The translations under genes were made by a program, and so were the position numbers. This document shows, piece by piece, positions 1-12,700 of a DNA stretch of 64,000 nucleotides; the first letter of the stretch is position 1, and the number at the start of each line of letters is the position of its first letter. The DNA is taken from NCBI GenBank assembly GCA_947044365.1, contig OX345641.1, positions 6,890,130 through 6,954,129 on the forward strand, given 5' to 3'. Source of the DNA: Petrosia ficiformis (Eukaryota > Porifera > Demospongiae > Haplosclerida > Petrosiidae). The notes under the pieces were generated by a model that was given only the letters and a program-made list of their open reading frames with translations, ran no database searches and was not told the origin of the DNA.

Positions 1-3000
1 CAGTAGCTGAATTGTGAGCCTAGTTGCATATTTTTAATTATAACTATTATATCATTTGATTCTGCATGCTGTCATAGTTTCCTGAATATCTGCTGTAGGA
101 TATAATTGGAATTAATGAACTGCATCTGATTCCAAGTAATATGATAGTAATGAATTTAATTTGGTAACATTGAGGTAATTGATATGATAAATATTAAATT
201 ATATCTATGGTTACTGTTGATGTATTGTGGGAATTAGCGGAAGCTGGTTAAATAACCAATTTGTCTTTACAGTATAGCTACAGTAAATATGCAGGTATGT
301 TGATGGATGTCCCATACCTAGTATATTATCAGTAACCCTATAGATAGATTAAACATAAATGAAATAGAGTGGTCTATAAAGATACATATTTACCAATGAG
401 AGAAGAGATCATTAAAACCACGCCCTTAATCTTAATGGTTCTCATATTTACACGATTTTCCTTCACAAAATGCTGAACATTGAAGAGAATGTGCTGTTGA
501 ACTGTTAGATCCTACCTGGTGTAATGTTTCTGATATTTTTGAATGCCCTACAGTGTTTTTATGACTATTCCCTCGATTGACTTCAATTTGCATGTACACG
601 TGTGTACATCAATCTCATTTTGGGCTTCCCTTTTTTCTATTAGGGCACAGTGATTGCCTCAGTTATATAGTATAAGTAGTTAGTATTTTGAAACAAAATA
701 AGTATCTGTTAGTAGGATGTAATTTGGTACACACATGTATGACAAGTGATAACATTTCTTTTAACAACTACTTCAAAACAAAATTATTCCCTTTTAACCT
801 ATACTTCAAAATACATTGTTCACATGCACACATGCATATAATTATATGTGTGATAATATGTCTCATTTTACATGTTTGTTATCTATCAATCACTATAGTG
901 TATTTTGGTATGTACAACAACCATAATACAACTAGACAACATGTTTAGTATTGTATTACTCCTAACTATAATCCATGGAAATGATTATCCAAAGAGCCTG
1001 CATACATGCAACTGATCTAACTACTATATACTGCTCTGTTAAAATAACCAATTCATCTTTTCATTATATATATATACTCATGTAGGGCTATATAAAAAAT
1101 GGTTAAAGTTTAGGTTTGTTGCTGAGGTACCATCTCAATCTTGCTTGAGTGCTTTTCAATTTCATAACTATTATAGTTACATGCAAGTTCTATCATTTTC
1201 TATAATTATTATTATTCTTGTTTTTTTTTCTTGAATGACTAGTTGATGGTTTAAGAGATAGTAAATATGACTAATTTTAGTCTGTGACTTACAAAATAGG
1301 ACCAGTCACTAAAATTGCTAGTTCACAATGAGTATATTTATCCAGCAATATTAGTGTTAACAAAAATTACCTATCAATGGATTTAAAAGTGAAGTGCATA
1401 TTGATGAAGGATGTGAATAGATTGCTATAGTATCACTGGACTGATTTAATTCAACTCTCTATAGTTAGATCAGTTACTAGACATAATAGTTATATATATA
1501 TAGTTCAAAAATGTTTGAATTTGAAATTTTACTGATTATACTTTTATATAATATATAATTATATATATATTATATATATATATATAATGATATATAATTA
1601 TATAAATATATTATAATCAAGTTGTAATGTGAACTTTTTACTATGAATAGTATTAGTATGTATGAAAATGAATTGTTCTTTTTTTTTTCTCTGCCCTACT
1701 CTTCAATACAAATTCCATTAATTATTACTAATTATTATTACATCTACCTTAGTTGTCAGTATTAATGAGATCACCAACACAAATTCTATTCTTTAGATGC
1801 AATTATAATAATGTAATTTCCTGGGAATAGATGGATTAATATTTCCTAGGTTCAGTTATTATTATATCATAATAGAAATTAAGTTTATTGCCAAGTGTCT
1901 GTTGTGTAATGGAAATTTCTTTTGATACACATCAATGGTTCATAGAAATGAAATACAATGCAGTTGATACTGTAGTCTACATTATTTGAATGATGTATGA
2001 CAAATTTTTATTGACAAATCAGAGATTACACAATCGTCAATGAACAGAATACAATGTTGTGGATATTATGAACTACTATAGTCTGTTCACATTCGCGATG
2101 TCCTCAAAACTATGATGTGATTATTATGTAACTCAATAATGAAGCAATGGATTGAAATTTGACATACACAAAAAAGAACGAGAAGGACTATTATATGAAA
2201 ATAATTATATACAGTATTATGTATTACACAGTATATAATTATAACATAGTGTAGCCATTGTGGCTGCTTGTTTGTTTGTTGTGTGTGTTTATCTACACCT
2301 ATTGCTAGCATGATAGACACATGAATTTTCATGTATATAATTTAATGTAGATGTGCTTCTATCATGTTGCTGTCCTGAAAAGAAGTAGTGGATTTAATTT
2401 AACATTACTTGTGCACTTCAACTACTACATGTAAATTAAGACATCTTACAATTTTTTTTCATTTACGAGATCTATTAATAGTCAATAACTGAACCATTTT
2501 GACATAGGTTCAAAACATTCTCCAAAAAGGTAAGTTTTCATCGTACATTTCTTATTTGTTTTTATTGTTCATGTACATATATGTATATATGTGTTGTGTT
2601 TTATATTTGAACATAGTTGATTTGTAAATGCAGTTGCAAAGATAGTAAATATATCCTCCATCAGCTGTGTAATAACAATATTGATTTAGTAGGTCATGTC
2701 ATGTAATCAGTAAAGCTATAGAGATAACTCGTCTTCAGCAAGCTGACACAACTTTGTTAGGTCATTTCATGAAATCATTAAGGCTGTGTGAAAAGAACTC
2801 ATCCTCAGCAAACTTTTTACTTAGATGAAACAACTTTGGTAGTTATTTCACTTAAGCTATAAGCTAGTTATATGGCTTGAGTTATAAAATGGTTACTGTC
2901 CATCTTTAGTAGGTCATGTCACGTAATCATTAAAGCTATGGAGATAACTCGTCTTCAGCAAGCTGACACAACTTTGAGTTATAAAATGGTTACTGTCCAT

Positions 3001-3280
3001 CTTTAGTAGGTCATGTCACGTAATCATTAAAGCTATGGAGATAACTCGTCTTCAGCAAGCTGACACAACTTTGTTAGGTCATTTCATAAATGACTAAGGC
3101 TGTAAGGATAACTCATCCTTGGCAAATGTTTTACAAATTTACAACTTTGGTAGGTGATTTCATAATTATAATCATTTAAGTAGTTATATGGCTTAAACCA
3201 TAAAATGGAATTAAAGTTACTGTCCAAAAAGGAACTGACACTTATGGTTGAATGACCCATGCAGGGTAAATACCACATAC
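1..3280. other. Intergenic upstream region of B1, no gene seen
   Basis: AT-rich DNA without a convincing coding exon. It is collinear with 9727-14470, so it is the left copy of a large direct duplication. In that right copy the matching left edge lies just upstream of gene A1, so an A-type gene probably sits immediately left of this window (inference). It contains a truncated MITE near 2079-2205 and a local tandem repeat at 2690-3066. Short ORFs here lack homology to anything I recognise and change freely between the two copies. Confidence 0.7.
2690..3066. repeat. Tandem repeats upstream of B1
   Basis: A unit of about 94 bp containing GTAGGTCATGTCACGTAATC and AACTCGTCTTCAGCAAGCTG recurs in two near-identical copies (about 2879-2972 and 2973-3066), with diverged relatives just upstream. 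The B2 upstream region has fewer copies. Each unit carries a CACGTAATC motif that could be a regulatory site, but I have no direct evidence of binding. Confidence 0.75.
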
Positions 3281-3310
3281 TAATAATCTATTTTTGTGTA
3301 AAATTATGAG

Positions 3311-3318
3311 TATATAAG
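3311..3318 (+). promoter_or_regulatory. TATA box of gene B1
   Basis: TATATAAG lies 114 bases before the start codon of B1. The flanking sequence through GAGCATCATAG and AAGATAAAGAATATATC is shared with B2 and, in diverged form, with both A genes. This supports a real core promoter and 5' UTR. Confidence 0.6.
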
Positions 3319-3431
3319 AAAGGTCTGTTGCACACTAGAGCATCATAGTAAAGGACAAGATAAAGAATATATCAGAAAGATATCAAGTTACTTCAATTTG
3401 CAAAATTATTATAAATTTCCAAATTTGTACA

Positions 3432-4176
3432 ATGGAAGTCAGTTACCAGAGAATTATTTTCCTTCTGATTCTAACAGTTGTAGCAATTGAAGGAAGTGAT
3501 AATCAAACTGAAGAATTACGAAAGAAGTTAAAAGAAGGACTCTTTGAAACTAGGAGAATATTGGTAAATATCATTTATGATTATTCATTTTTAAGCCAAC
3601 AATGTTTGGTTGGATACATTTCAATTAGTATACTCCATTATTTAATATTTATCAACAGGGTTTTAGCACGAATATGACAGAGCAGACTAATTCCATGAAA
3701 ATGAAATCAGTTGAGTCAACTTTCAAACAACTGTTTGATTATAGTATTCAAATTAGCAATGAACCAGGTGAAGAAGAAACTAAATCAGAGATATTAAGAG
3801 TTGCTTGTGAATGGGTAAGTTAGTATGTGGACTTTGATGGATAGATGATTGTTGGAATAGATAGATGGATGTGTGTATTATGCATCTACACGTTAACATA
3901 ATTATTACAAATAATTATTATCTACAGGCAAACACAAAACTTTATAATAATAGCCAGACATTGGACTGCACAGATAAAAACAGTTTCATGGAAACTTTGA
4001 TGCCAGTTGCAGTTAAAGTATTAGTTACTAAAATATTGAATAAAATGAGGGATCTAGCTGGAGATATTGGTATTGAGTTTTGTTCGTGGTTTAAGAGTAC
4101 TTTCAATAAAGATAGTGGAGAACAACTGTACAATTTCATGTATAGTAAACTTAATTCAAAAAATTTTTGTGATTAA
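3432..4176 (+). CDS. Gene B1: small secreted helical protein, three exons
   Basis: Exons 3432-3563, 3659-3814 and 3928-4176 join in frame through two phase-0 introns with GT/AG borders to give 178 residues. Residues 1-22 form a signal peptide with hydrophobic core IIFLLILTVVAI. The mature part is mostly charged amphipathic sequence with predicted helices and no beta-rich domain. Exon 2 ends in ACEW (Cys94); exon 3 has Cys110 in LDCT, Cys148 in FCSW and Cys177. NxT/S glycosylation sites occur at NQT, NMT and NNS. B2 is a close paralogue; A1 and A2 share the intron positions, the ACEW end and a FKQLFDY-like motif. A four-helix cytokine-like fold would fit the length, secretion and phase-0 introns, but that is inference. 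I recognise no named family. Confidence 0.85.
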
Positions 4177-5364
4177 TATGTCTCGTTAATATCATATGAT
4201 TATCTATAATGCAACAGTTTGAATTTTAAATTTAAGTTCATACTTTTTATTACTTATGGAATTGCAATCACTTGTATTTACAGTAAATTGTATTTTTTTT
4301 GCTATTCACTTAATTATTATTTAGAAACATATTATACTAATAATTATAGATACATATATAATTATGATTCTTATAATTGAGTTGTTTTAGTTACTGTAAT
4401 AACTGATACAGTCTCAAATCATATAATAATAATAAACGTTTCACTAAACAAAACATACATGTAATGTACATGTATTACATGTAGTATGCATTATATATGT
4501 ATTGTACACACACATGTACACGCATAATTATGTATAAATTATGATGTACATTCCAGAGATTTTCTTACCTGCTCTACTCATGCATACACATACATATAGT
4601 ATGCATGTATTGTACACACACATGATAATCCATAATTTTAAATTAAGTTTTATACTTTTTATTCAGTACCTATGGAATTACAATCACTTGTATTTAAAAG
4701 TAGTAAATGTTTAATAGGTATTACTTTCGCTTCAATTTAATCTATTCACTTAATGTTATTTTTTTCGGCCATACATACAAATGAATTATAAGACACAAAA
4801 ACATATTATACTAATTATAAATACATATGTACATAATCAGGATTCATATAGTTGAGTTTAGGGACTGATATAACTGATAAAGTCTAAAATTACACATTTT
4901 AAAGCTATAAGAACTAAGGCATACTTCAATTATAAAAACAATGTTTCACTTAACAAAACAGATGTGCATTATGTATACATTCTAATAATGAATATGCATA
5001 TATTATACACGCATATGTACAAACATATGTGTATTTAAATTATGATGTACATTCCAAAGATTTTCTTACTCATGTGTATACACACAAACACAATTACATA
5101 ATAGTTACACAATTATACCACCGTGCATGCATACTAAGATGATGGATGCACTGCGAGTTAATACTAATTTGTAGTGCATCCATCATTGGACTGTTATTAA
5201 AATTATTTCAATCGTAGTGAATGTTAACTAAGCATGTTCTCTACAAGGAAATGATATATAGTAATTAGGTAAACTGAATAGATTATAACTAAGTAATAAA
5301 TTAATGGAGTAAACAGTTTCTGTTATGAAGAAATGATCATTTTTGTATAGACATTATTTTTGAA
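4177..5364. other. B1 3' flank, no gene seen
   Basis: AT-rich 3' flank shared with 15385-16236. It includes a local duplication: the block near 4190-4440 resembles 4622-4960. It also includes a short hairpin near 5141-5188, with arms ATGATGGATGCACT and AGTGCATCCATCAT, conserved near 16012-16060. No coding exon was found. Confidence 0.6.
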
Positions 5365-5583
5365 CTATATTTCTTTTTTTTTTGTGCAAACATCATCTGG
5401 TTCCAGAACAGGTTTCAAACTATGGTCCTTCATCTCTAGGACCGGCAAATATTTGGTTTCTGGTTCCACTGTACTAGTATCAATAGAGTTTGTAAGTGCA
5501 GACGAGAACGAACATTGCGTGTAACCACTACCATCTCTTAATGAAGTAGGGCTTAGAGAAGGTTTCCATTGGTCTTTACTCAT
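5365..5583 (-). pseudogene. Duplicated 3' fragment of receptor-like gene C
   Basis: These 72 codons plus stop match residues 467-538 of gene C, with only two amino-acid differences seen (Pro to Ser and Ala to Val). The match begins exactly at the Met of the YTDM motif and ends at the same KKKEI stop. There is no transmembrane segment, exon or splice acceptor before it. Upstream on the minus strand the sequence switches abruptly to an inverted copy of B-upstream DNA. It is most likely a truncated pseudogene fragment, although an expressed orphan tail peptide cannot be excluded. Confidence 0.85.
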
Positions 5584-8290
5584 TAACGAATTTAACTAGT
5601 AACTGGACAGTAACTTTAATTCCATTTTATAATTCAAGCCATATAACTAGCTTATAGCTTAAATGATTATATTACCAAAGTTGTACATTTGTAAAACGTT
5701 TGCCAAGGATGAGTTATCCTTACAGCCTTAGTGATTTTATGAAATGACCTAACAAAGTTGTGTCAGCTTGCTGAAGACGAGTTATCTCCATATAGAGCTT
5801 TAATGATTACATGACATGACCTACTAAAGATGTGTTGTTATTACGAAGCTAATAGAGGATAGACAATCTTTGCAACAGCAATTAAGAGATCAACTATTTA
5901 TGTTCAAAAATTAAAACACAAACATGCACATATATATGTATGTGTTTACAAAAAGAGCAAATGAAAAATGTATGGTGGAAATTATCTTTTAATTCTTTTT
6001 GATGAGCGCTTTGAACCTATGTCCAAATGTTTCAATTAAAAGATCTCGTAAAGTATGATATATCTTGACTCACATGTATTAGTTGAAGTTTTCTTTGAAA
6101 GACACCATGATATAACAACATCTGCAAACCATTATAAGAATTATTCTGTTTTATGTAATGAGGTATCCGAAACAAAAAGTATGGAACCCTCTGCATTGTA
6201 TGTATTTCACATATTTATCATATTGAGTTCAGATTAATATTAACAACGGTGGGGGCTGGATTTTTGATTAGTCACATGATATAAAATTGGTTAAACACCC
6301 TTTTCTCGGTTACCACAATATTTGGAAACCTCCAAACTGGTATTTTAGTCTATATAATATATAAATATTTTTAAAATATACACTGTAATACATGATGCTG
6401 TATAATTGGTACCCTAGCATACCATAATGATGTTAACAAGATAATGGCAACAACTACAAAGCATTTTTTTTTACATATTAATCTATTTAATATGGATCTA
6501 ACATTTGTTTTTTTAATCATAATGCTATGACTATACAATCCCTGTAAAAGAGATTGGATGTTTCATATGGAAGGTTATTGTTATCATTTATGTTAAAGTG
6601 TAACCTACCCATCCACCTCAAACAAACCACTACATACCTTGAAAGGGTTATATATATATATGTATGCTTGATATTATATGTATGTATGTATGTGTGTATT
6701 AAACATAGAGTCCTATTGTTTCTGTTCCCATAGTGTAAGATATGTCACCCATGAGAGTAATGCAAATTACTTTCGTTGCCATGTTCTATTAATCAATCCC
6801 AAAAAAATTCATATTCACATTTCCACTAGTCTTTTGGGCCAAACATTGGCCTATGAGTGAACAGGAACAATGAACATATTCAGGAATAAGTTATGCAAGA
6901 TTAAGTTGGAGTAATGATGCAGTGTGTGCCCAGCTCACTTCCAATACTTGGCAACGAATTTATGTTTTTTATAGTATCTCACATACATGAATACAAAGGC
7001 TATTGCCAAAACTATGGCATAATTATTTCCAAGTACTATTTTATTGTCAATAGAAATTTCCATTATATTACCATCTATACTTGCAAATGAATTACGTATT
7101 CTAAAATTTAATATTTTCATAATTAATTTCTGTCATGCGAAGGGAAAAATAGCTCTGCAAACAATGTGTTTTTGTGTTACTGAACAATGGACAAATCATA
7201 TATGTCATTGATATAATGATTGATGTAATTAAAGTCACTCTAAATGTATATAGTATTAATCAAGAATATCACAACCTAATGCTCAAAGCATGTGATCCAT
7301 GCATGGTGACTGTAAGTTTTTAATATCCCCAAACATTATTAATTATTCTGCTAAATTATAATGTGATTTGTAAAACAAAATTTCCATATCATTATCTGAC
7401 TACAGTATCAACTTCAATTCCATGAACTTTTTATGTGTATCAAAAAAAATTTCATTACACTATAGCAGTTAGGCACTTTGCATTATCTGAATAACGTAGA
7501 TTACAGTATCAACTTCAATTCCATGGACTGTGTATCAAAAGGAATTTCCATTACACTATAGGCAGTTAGGCACCTGGCAATAAATACATTATCTGAATAA
7601 TGTAGATTACAGTATCAACTTCAATTCCATGAACTGTTTATTTGTATCAAAAGAAATTTCCATTACAATATAGGCAGTTAGGCACTTGGCAACAATCGGA
7701 TGATGTAATAATTATAATGCATAACTCCATGAACGTACGGAAGTTAGACCTTTGACCCAGGAAATTACATCAATTCCAACTAAAGAAGACACAATCTGTT
7801 AGTCTGTGTGATCAGATAATGAAAGAAAACAGTCACTCTTGTTTGAAAAATGTTCTACAACCATAAGAGTAATGCAAATCACTTTCGCCATGTATTATTA
7901 ATGATTCTAAAAAAATTCATATTAACATTTCCACTAAAGGTCATTTACATTCACCTTGTCCTCAGAAAAATGTTCAGAACTTTATTTTGGAATGACCAAC
8001 AATCTTTCTACCTGTACCATTTTCATATAATTATCATTCAATTTTTTTGTGTAAGTCAAATTTCACTTCATTATTGAGTTACATGTGTTAACCTTATGGC
8101 ATTAAACTATACACTATACTACTACATAAAGTCATCACATCATAATTTTGAGGACATTGTGAATTTGAACAGACTTTAGTGTTGATAGACATTTGGCTTG
8201 TCAGTGATTGAATGTAATCACCCATATATAGCGGGAATAAGTTACGCAAGATTAAGCTGCAATAATTTATAATATATATTTAGTTACTAC
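5584..8290. repeat. Inverted copy of B-gene upstream DNA
   Basis: Read on the minus strand, this block follows the order of 12200-14470 (and 1750-3230). The AACTCGTCTTCAGCAAGCTG repeat appears inverted at about 5765-5790. The GACATAGGTTCAAA motif is inverted near 6010, and the blocks at 6535-6900, 7105-7140 and 7380-7720 are inverted versions of 13330-13740, 12870-12900 and 12300-12400. The junction lies about 200 bases upstream of where a B start codon would be, so the TATA box and gene are absent. A 115-bp unit is triplicated at 7380-7700. No gene was seen. Confidence 0.75.
7937..8181 (-). repeat. MITE-1 family copy
   Basis: An element of about 245 bp with imperfect terminal inverted repeats: one end reads GTTCACATTCGCGATGTCCTC-like, the other CATTCACCTTGTCCTCAG-like. 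Both are followed by related internal sequence (GTCATCACATCATAATTTTG and GAAAAATGTTCAGAAC). Relatives lie near 2079, 12498, 37290, 46752 and 63325. It has no coding capacity. Confidence 0.65.
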
Positions 8291-8719
8291 TAAAATTCCA
8301 GCACGATATAGCAGTATGTATCAAGCTCCATACTTGACATCTATTTAACTATTTACTGTAAATTAATGTATATCTTTATAGTTATTAGGATGTAACAAAT
8401 TTATTTATACATGATATGGAAAAATTATATAAATGATTTTCCAAGCCGTCGCCAAACCCCCAAACTACAGATGGCTTTGTCGGTTATATTTATTTATGAA
8501 GTATTCTCTTTTAAGAAAGTGTTCAAACATAATCAATGACAAAAATAATAACGAACAAAATGGTATTATGAATGCTTACTATAATTATAATTTATAATAA
8601 ATAAATAATTAAAGTGAAGAAAAAATGGGTTTTTGAGCCAAACTCCTATAATTATATAATTGGTAAAAAAAGTATTATTTTATAAAGAAAGAGACACTAT
8701 GAATAAAGTATATTATTGT

Positions 8720-9520
8720 TCATAAATATCCTTGATATGATTCCTGACAATTAGATAATCGGGTTTCAAATGAAGTATCAAATATGATATCCAGAGGAAG
8801 ATCCTCAACTATATTTCTTTCTAGTAACATGTTTGATCCCAGTGGATGTACAAGTTTTGACAAATTATCTATTGAGCATTCCAAATCAACACTTAGAATG
8901 TTTACTATCTAAAAGATAAGATAATAGTAATCATTTATCATAATGTAATATGTATGTAACATATTATTACACCACCTGCAGATGTCATGTTAAATGTGTG
9001 TGTACATAGTTTTTGGGTTTTGAAATAGAATTGAATTTACATTCTTACTGGCCTCAAAATATAATTATTATAATATTAAATATTACTTACCCATTCACAA
9101 GCATCTATTAGTAAAGCATTGACAAGAACACTGGTTGCTTGTATTGTTTGTTCCTTACTGTACGATCCATTCATACAATTGACTATTTCACCATACTCAA
9201 TTAACTGTCTAAAATCTCCAAAAATGTCCTTTAATTTCTCTATGTCTGATGTATTTCTATCATTCTGATGATGAAGAGAGCAATGAATGATTAAGTACTA
9301 ATTATTGCAGTACATCTGATTGATATTTTGGTAATGACACACATAATTACATATACAATGAAATTATTACCATTAAGTTTATAGTTACATTGAGTCCTCC
9401 TTCTAGATTTTCTTGAGTCTCGTCACTTTGTCTGGTATTACGAAGAGGTAGACAATTTCCTACAGTTGCTACAACGAATAGAAACAGAAGAGAGACAATT
9501 ATCTTGTAGCTATGCTCCAT
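8720..9520 (-). CDS. Gene A1: small secreted helical protein, three exons
   Basis: Minus-strand exons 9371-9520, 9091-9264 and 8720-8908 join through two phase-0 introns into 170 residues. A signal peptide (core IIVSLLFLFVVATV) covers about residues 1-23. Exon 2 ends DACEW (Cys106), then GTAAGT. Exon 3 has Cys119 in LECS and Cys162 in LSNC; Cys80 is extra. NxT/S sites include NVT, NTS, NGS and NLS. Exon sizes (50, 58 and 62 residues) and the ACEW boundary align with the B genes, and FRQLIEY matches FKQLFDY of B, so A and B are one superfamily. I chose the Met at 9520 because the signal peptide begins there and the matching A2 Met is conserved. Function is unknown; a cytokine-like ligand is an inference. 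Confidence 0.85.
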
Positions 9521-9621
9521 CACTAATTTGTAGATGTAATAAAAAGGAGAACGTTTAATTTTCTTGATATATTTCTTATCTTGTTTTGTTTTGTTTTGAT
9601 GCTTTGTTGTGTAACAGAACT

Positions 9622-9629
9622 CTTTTATA
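9622..9629 (-). promoter_or_regulatory. TATA box of gene A1
   Basis: TATAAAAG on the minus strand lies about 100 bases before the A1 start. The downstream order of motifs (TCTGTTACACA, then AGCATCA, then AAGATAAGAAATATATC) parallels the B promoters. Confidence 0.55.
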
Positions 9630-9726
9630 TCCTTCTGGTGGACTAGAATCTCATACCTGCATTCTTTCCATATATCCTGGAGTATCCTTGACAACCCAGG
9701 GGGATTCAAAAGCAACTTCCTGAATA

Positions 9727-12700
9727 CAGTAGCTGAATTATTTAAATTAATGCATTTGTATGCATAGTTGCATATTTTTAATTACAACTATTATATTATT
9801 TGATTCTGCATGTTGTCATAGTTTCCTGAATATCTGCTGTAGGAATTAATGAACTGGATCTGATTCCAAGTAATATGATAGTAAAGAATTTAATTTGGTA
9901 ACATTGAGGTAATTGATATGATAAATATTAAACTATATCTATGGTTACTGTTGATGTATTGTGGGAATTAGCGGAAGCTGGTTAAATAACCAATTTGTGT
10001 TTAGAGTATAGCTACAGTAAATATGTAGGTATGTTGATGGATGTCCCATACCTAGTATATTATCAGTAACCCTATAGATAGATTAAACATAAATGAAATA
10101 GAGTGGTCCATAAAGATACATATTTACCAATGAGAGAAGAGATCATTAAAAGCCATGCCCTTAATCTTAATGGTTCTCTTATTTACATTTCCCTTCACAA
10201 AATGCTGAACATTGAAGAGAATGTGCTGTTGAACTGTTAGATCCTAGCTGGCGTAATATTTCTGATATTTTTGAATGCCCTACAGTGTGTTTATGACTAT
10301 TCCCTCAATTGACTTCAATTTTCATGTACATGTGTGTACATCAATCTCATTTTGGGCTTCCCTTTTTTCTATGTATAATTGTATATAATTACATGTATGT
10401 AAGTGACCAAAATTAATTTGTATGGGCTTTAGTTACAAAGGCAGTTGAAGGGGCAGCTACCCCTCCTAATCTTGCACCATCTGTATATTTGCCATTGATA
10501 TTATAGTACAAGTGGTTATTGTATTGCCAAGTTACTATCCAAATCTTTTTTGTGTGTGGTATTTTGGTCTTTTAATCCTTATACACATGCTCACTTGTTT
10601 TGTTAGAGTAACACTTTTATAGTATACATGTCATAGATTATATAATGTAATTACAAATAATCTACTAAAACATAATAACTGGAGCATAGGTAATTAACAC
10701 TAACTGAATAAAATATCATTACATTTAGACCGCATTAATTTAGCTACATTGCATCTTTGAAAAGACAAAACAATTCGCGATTAATTTTGTAGTTCAACAA
10801 TCTGCCTAGTGTGTGTTATAATTATATATTCTTATCAGTTACACCTGTGGGAAAAATGATGGGAGGGTTTTTTAAAGCCATACCTAGTACACATGCATAA
10901 CACATGCTAGGATGGGTAATAAACGGGTATTAGGGCACAGATTGCCTCAGTTATATAGTATACGTAGTTAGTGTTTTGAAATAAAATAAGTATCCGTTAA
11001 TAGGATGTAATTTGGTACACATTCATGATTGTATGACTACTACAAATTGTTCCCTTCATAATACATTGTTCCCATGAACACATGCATATAATTATAATTA
11101 TTATGCTTAATAATATGTCTCATATTTTATGTTTGTTATCTATCAATCACCATGGTATTATAGGGTGTATTTTGGTATGTACAACAACCATAATACAACT
11201 AGACAACATGTTTAGTATTGTATTACTCCTAACTATAATCCATGGAAATGATTATCCAAAGAGCCTGCATACATGCAACTGATCTAACTACTATATACTG
11301 CTCTGTTAAAATAACCAATTCATATTTTCATTATATATATATATATATATATATATATACTCATGTAGGGTTATATAAAAAAATGGTTAAAGTTTAGGTT
11401 TGTTGCTGAGGTACCATCTCAATCTTGCTTGAGTGCTTTTCAATTTCATAACTATTATAGTTACATGTAAGTTCTATCATTTTCTATAATTATTATTATT
11501 CTTGTTTTCTTTTCTTGAATGACTAGTGGATGGTTTAAAAGATAGGAAATATGACTACTTTTAGTCTGTGACTTACAAAGTAGGACCAGTAATATATTCA
11601 CTAAAATTGCTAGTTCACAATGAGTACACTTATCCAGCAATATTAGTGTTAACAAAAATTACCTATCAATGGATTTATAAGTGAAGTGCATATTGATGAA
11701 GGATGTGAATGGATTGCTATAATATCACTGGACTGATTTAACTCAACTCTCTATAGCTAGATCAGTTACTAGACATAATAGTATAGTTCAAAAATGTTTG
11801 AATTTGAAATTTTACTGATAATACGTTTATATATATATAATTATATATATTATATATATATATATATATATAATTATATATATTATATATATATATATAT
11901 ATAATTATATATAATATATATATATATTATGTATATATATACGTAATAACTCCAAATAATTATTATACGATTGAACTATAGTCAACTTGCAATTGTAAAT
12001 ATATTATATGATCAAGTTGTAATGTGAACGTTTTACTATGAATAGTATTAGTATGTATGAAAATGAAGTGTTCTTTTTTTGTTCTAGATTTTTCCTCTGA
12101 TTTACTCTGCAATACACATTCTCCATTAATTATTATTAAATATTATTACATCTACCTTAGTTGTCAGTATTAATGAGATTACCAACACAAATTCTATTCT
12201 TTAGATGCAATTATAATAATGTAATTTCCTGGGAATAGATGGATTAATATTCCCTAGGTTCAGTTATTATTATATCATAATAGGAATTAAGTTTATTGCC
12301 AAGAGCCTATAGTGTAATGGAAATTTCTTTTGATACACATCAACGGTTCATAGAAATGAAATACAATGCAGTTGATACTGTAGTCTACATTATTTGAATG
12401 ATGTATGACAAATTTTTCTTGAAAAATCAGAAATTACACAATCATTATAATTGTTAATGAACAGAATATAATGTTGTGGATATTAGGAACTACTATAGTC
12501 TGTTCACATTCGCGATATCCTCAAAACTATGATGTGATGAGTTTATATATAATATAACGTATAGTTTAATGTCATAAGGTTAATACATAATTATAATGTA
12601 ACTCAATAATAAAGCAATGGATTGAAATTTGACATACACAAAAAAGAACAGGAAGGACAATTATATGAAAATGGTGGAGGTAAAAAGATTGTTAGTTATA

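Larger units (their letters stand above)
1..5583. repeat. Left copy of a large direct segmental duplication
   Basis: This segment matches 9727-16455 in the same orientation and order: upstream DNA, the B gene, the B 3' flank and the last 72 codons of receptor-like gene C. Identity is high by eye, with indels. The right copy has an extra block at about 10372-10929 and another of about 1.1 kb at 12670-13750. The left copy has a local duplication near 4190-4620. The match stops inside the C coding sequence at 5583. Confidence 0.85.

Noticed and set aside
9521..9715. N-terminal extension of the A1 frame to an upstream Met
   Set aside because: It runs through the TATA box and 5' UTR; the signal peptide starts at the Met at 9520, as in A2.
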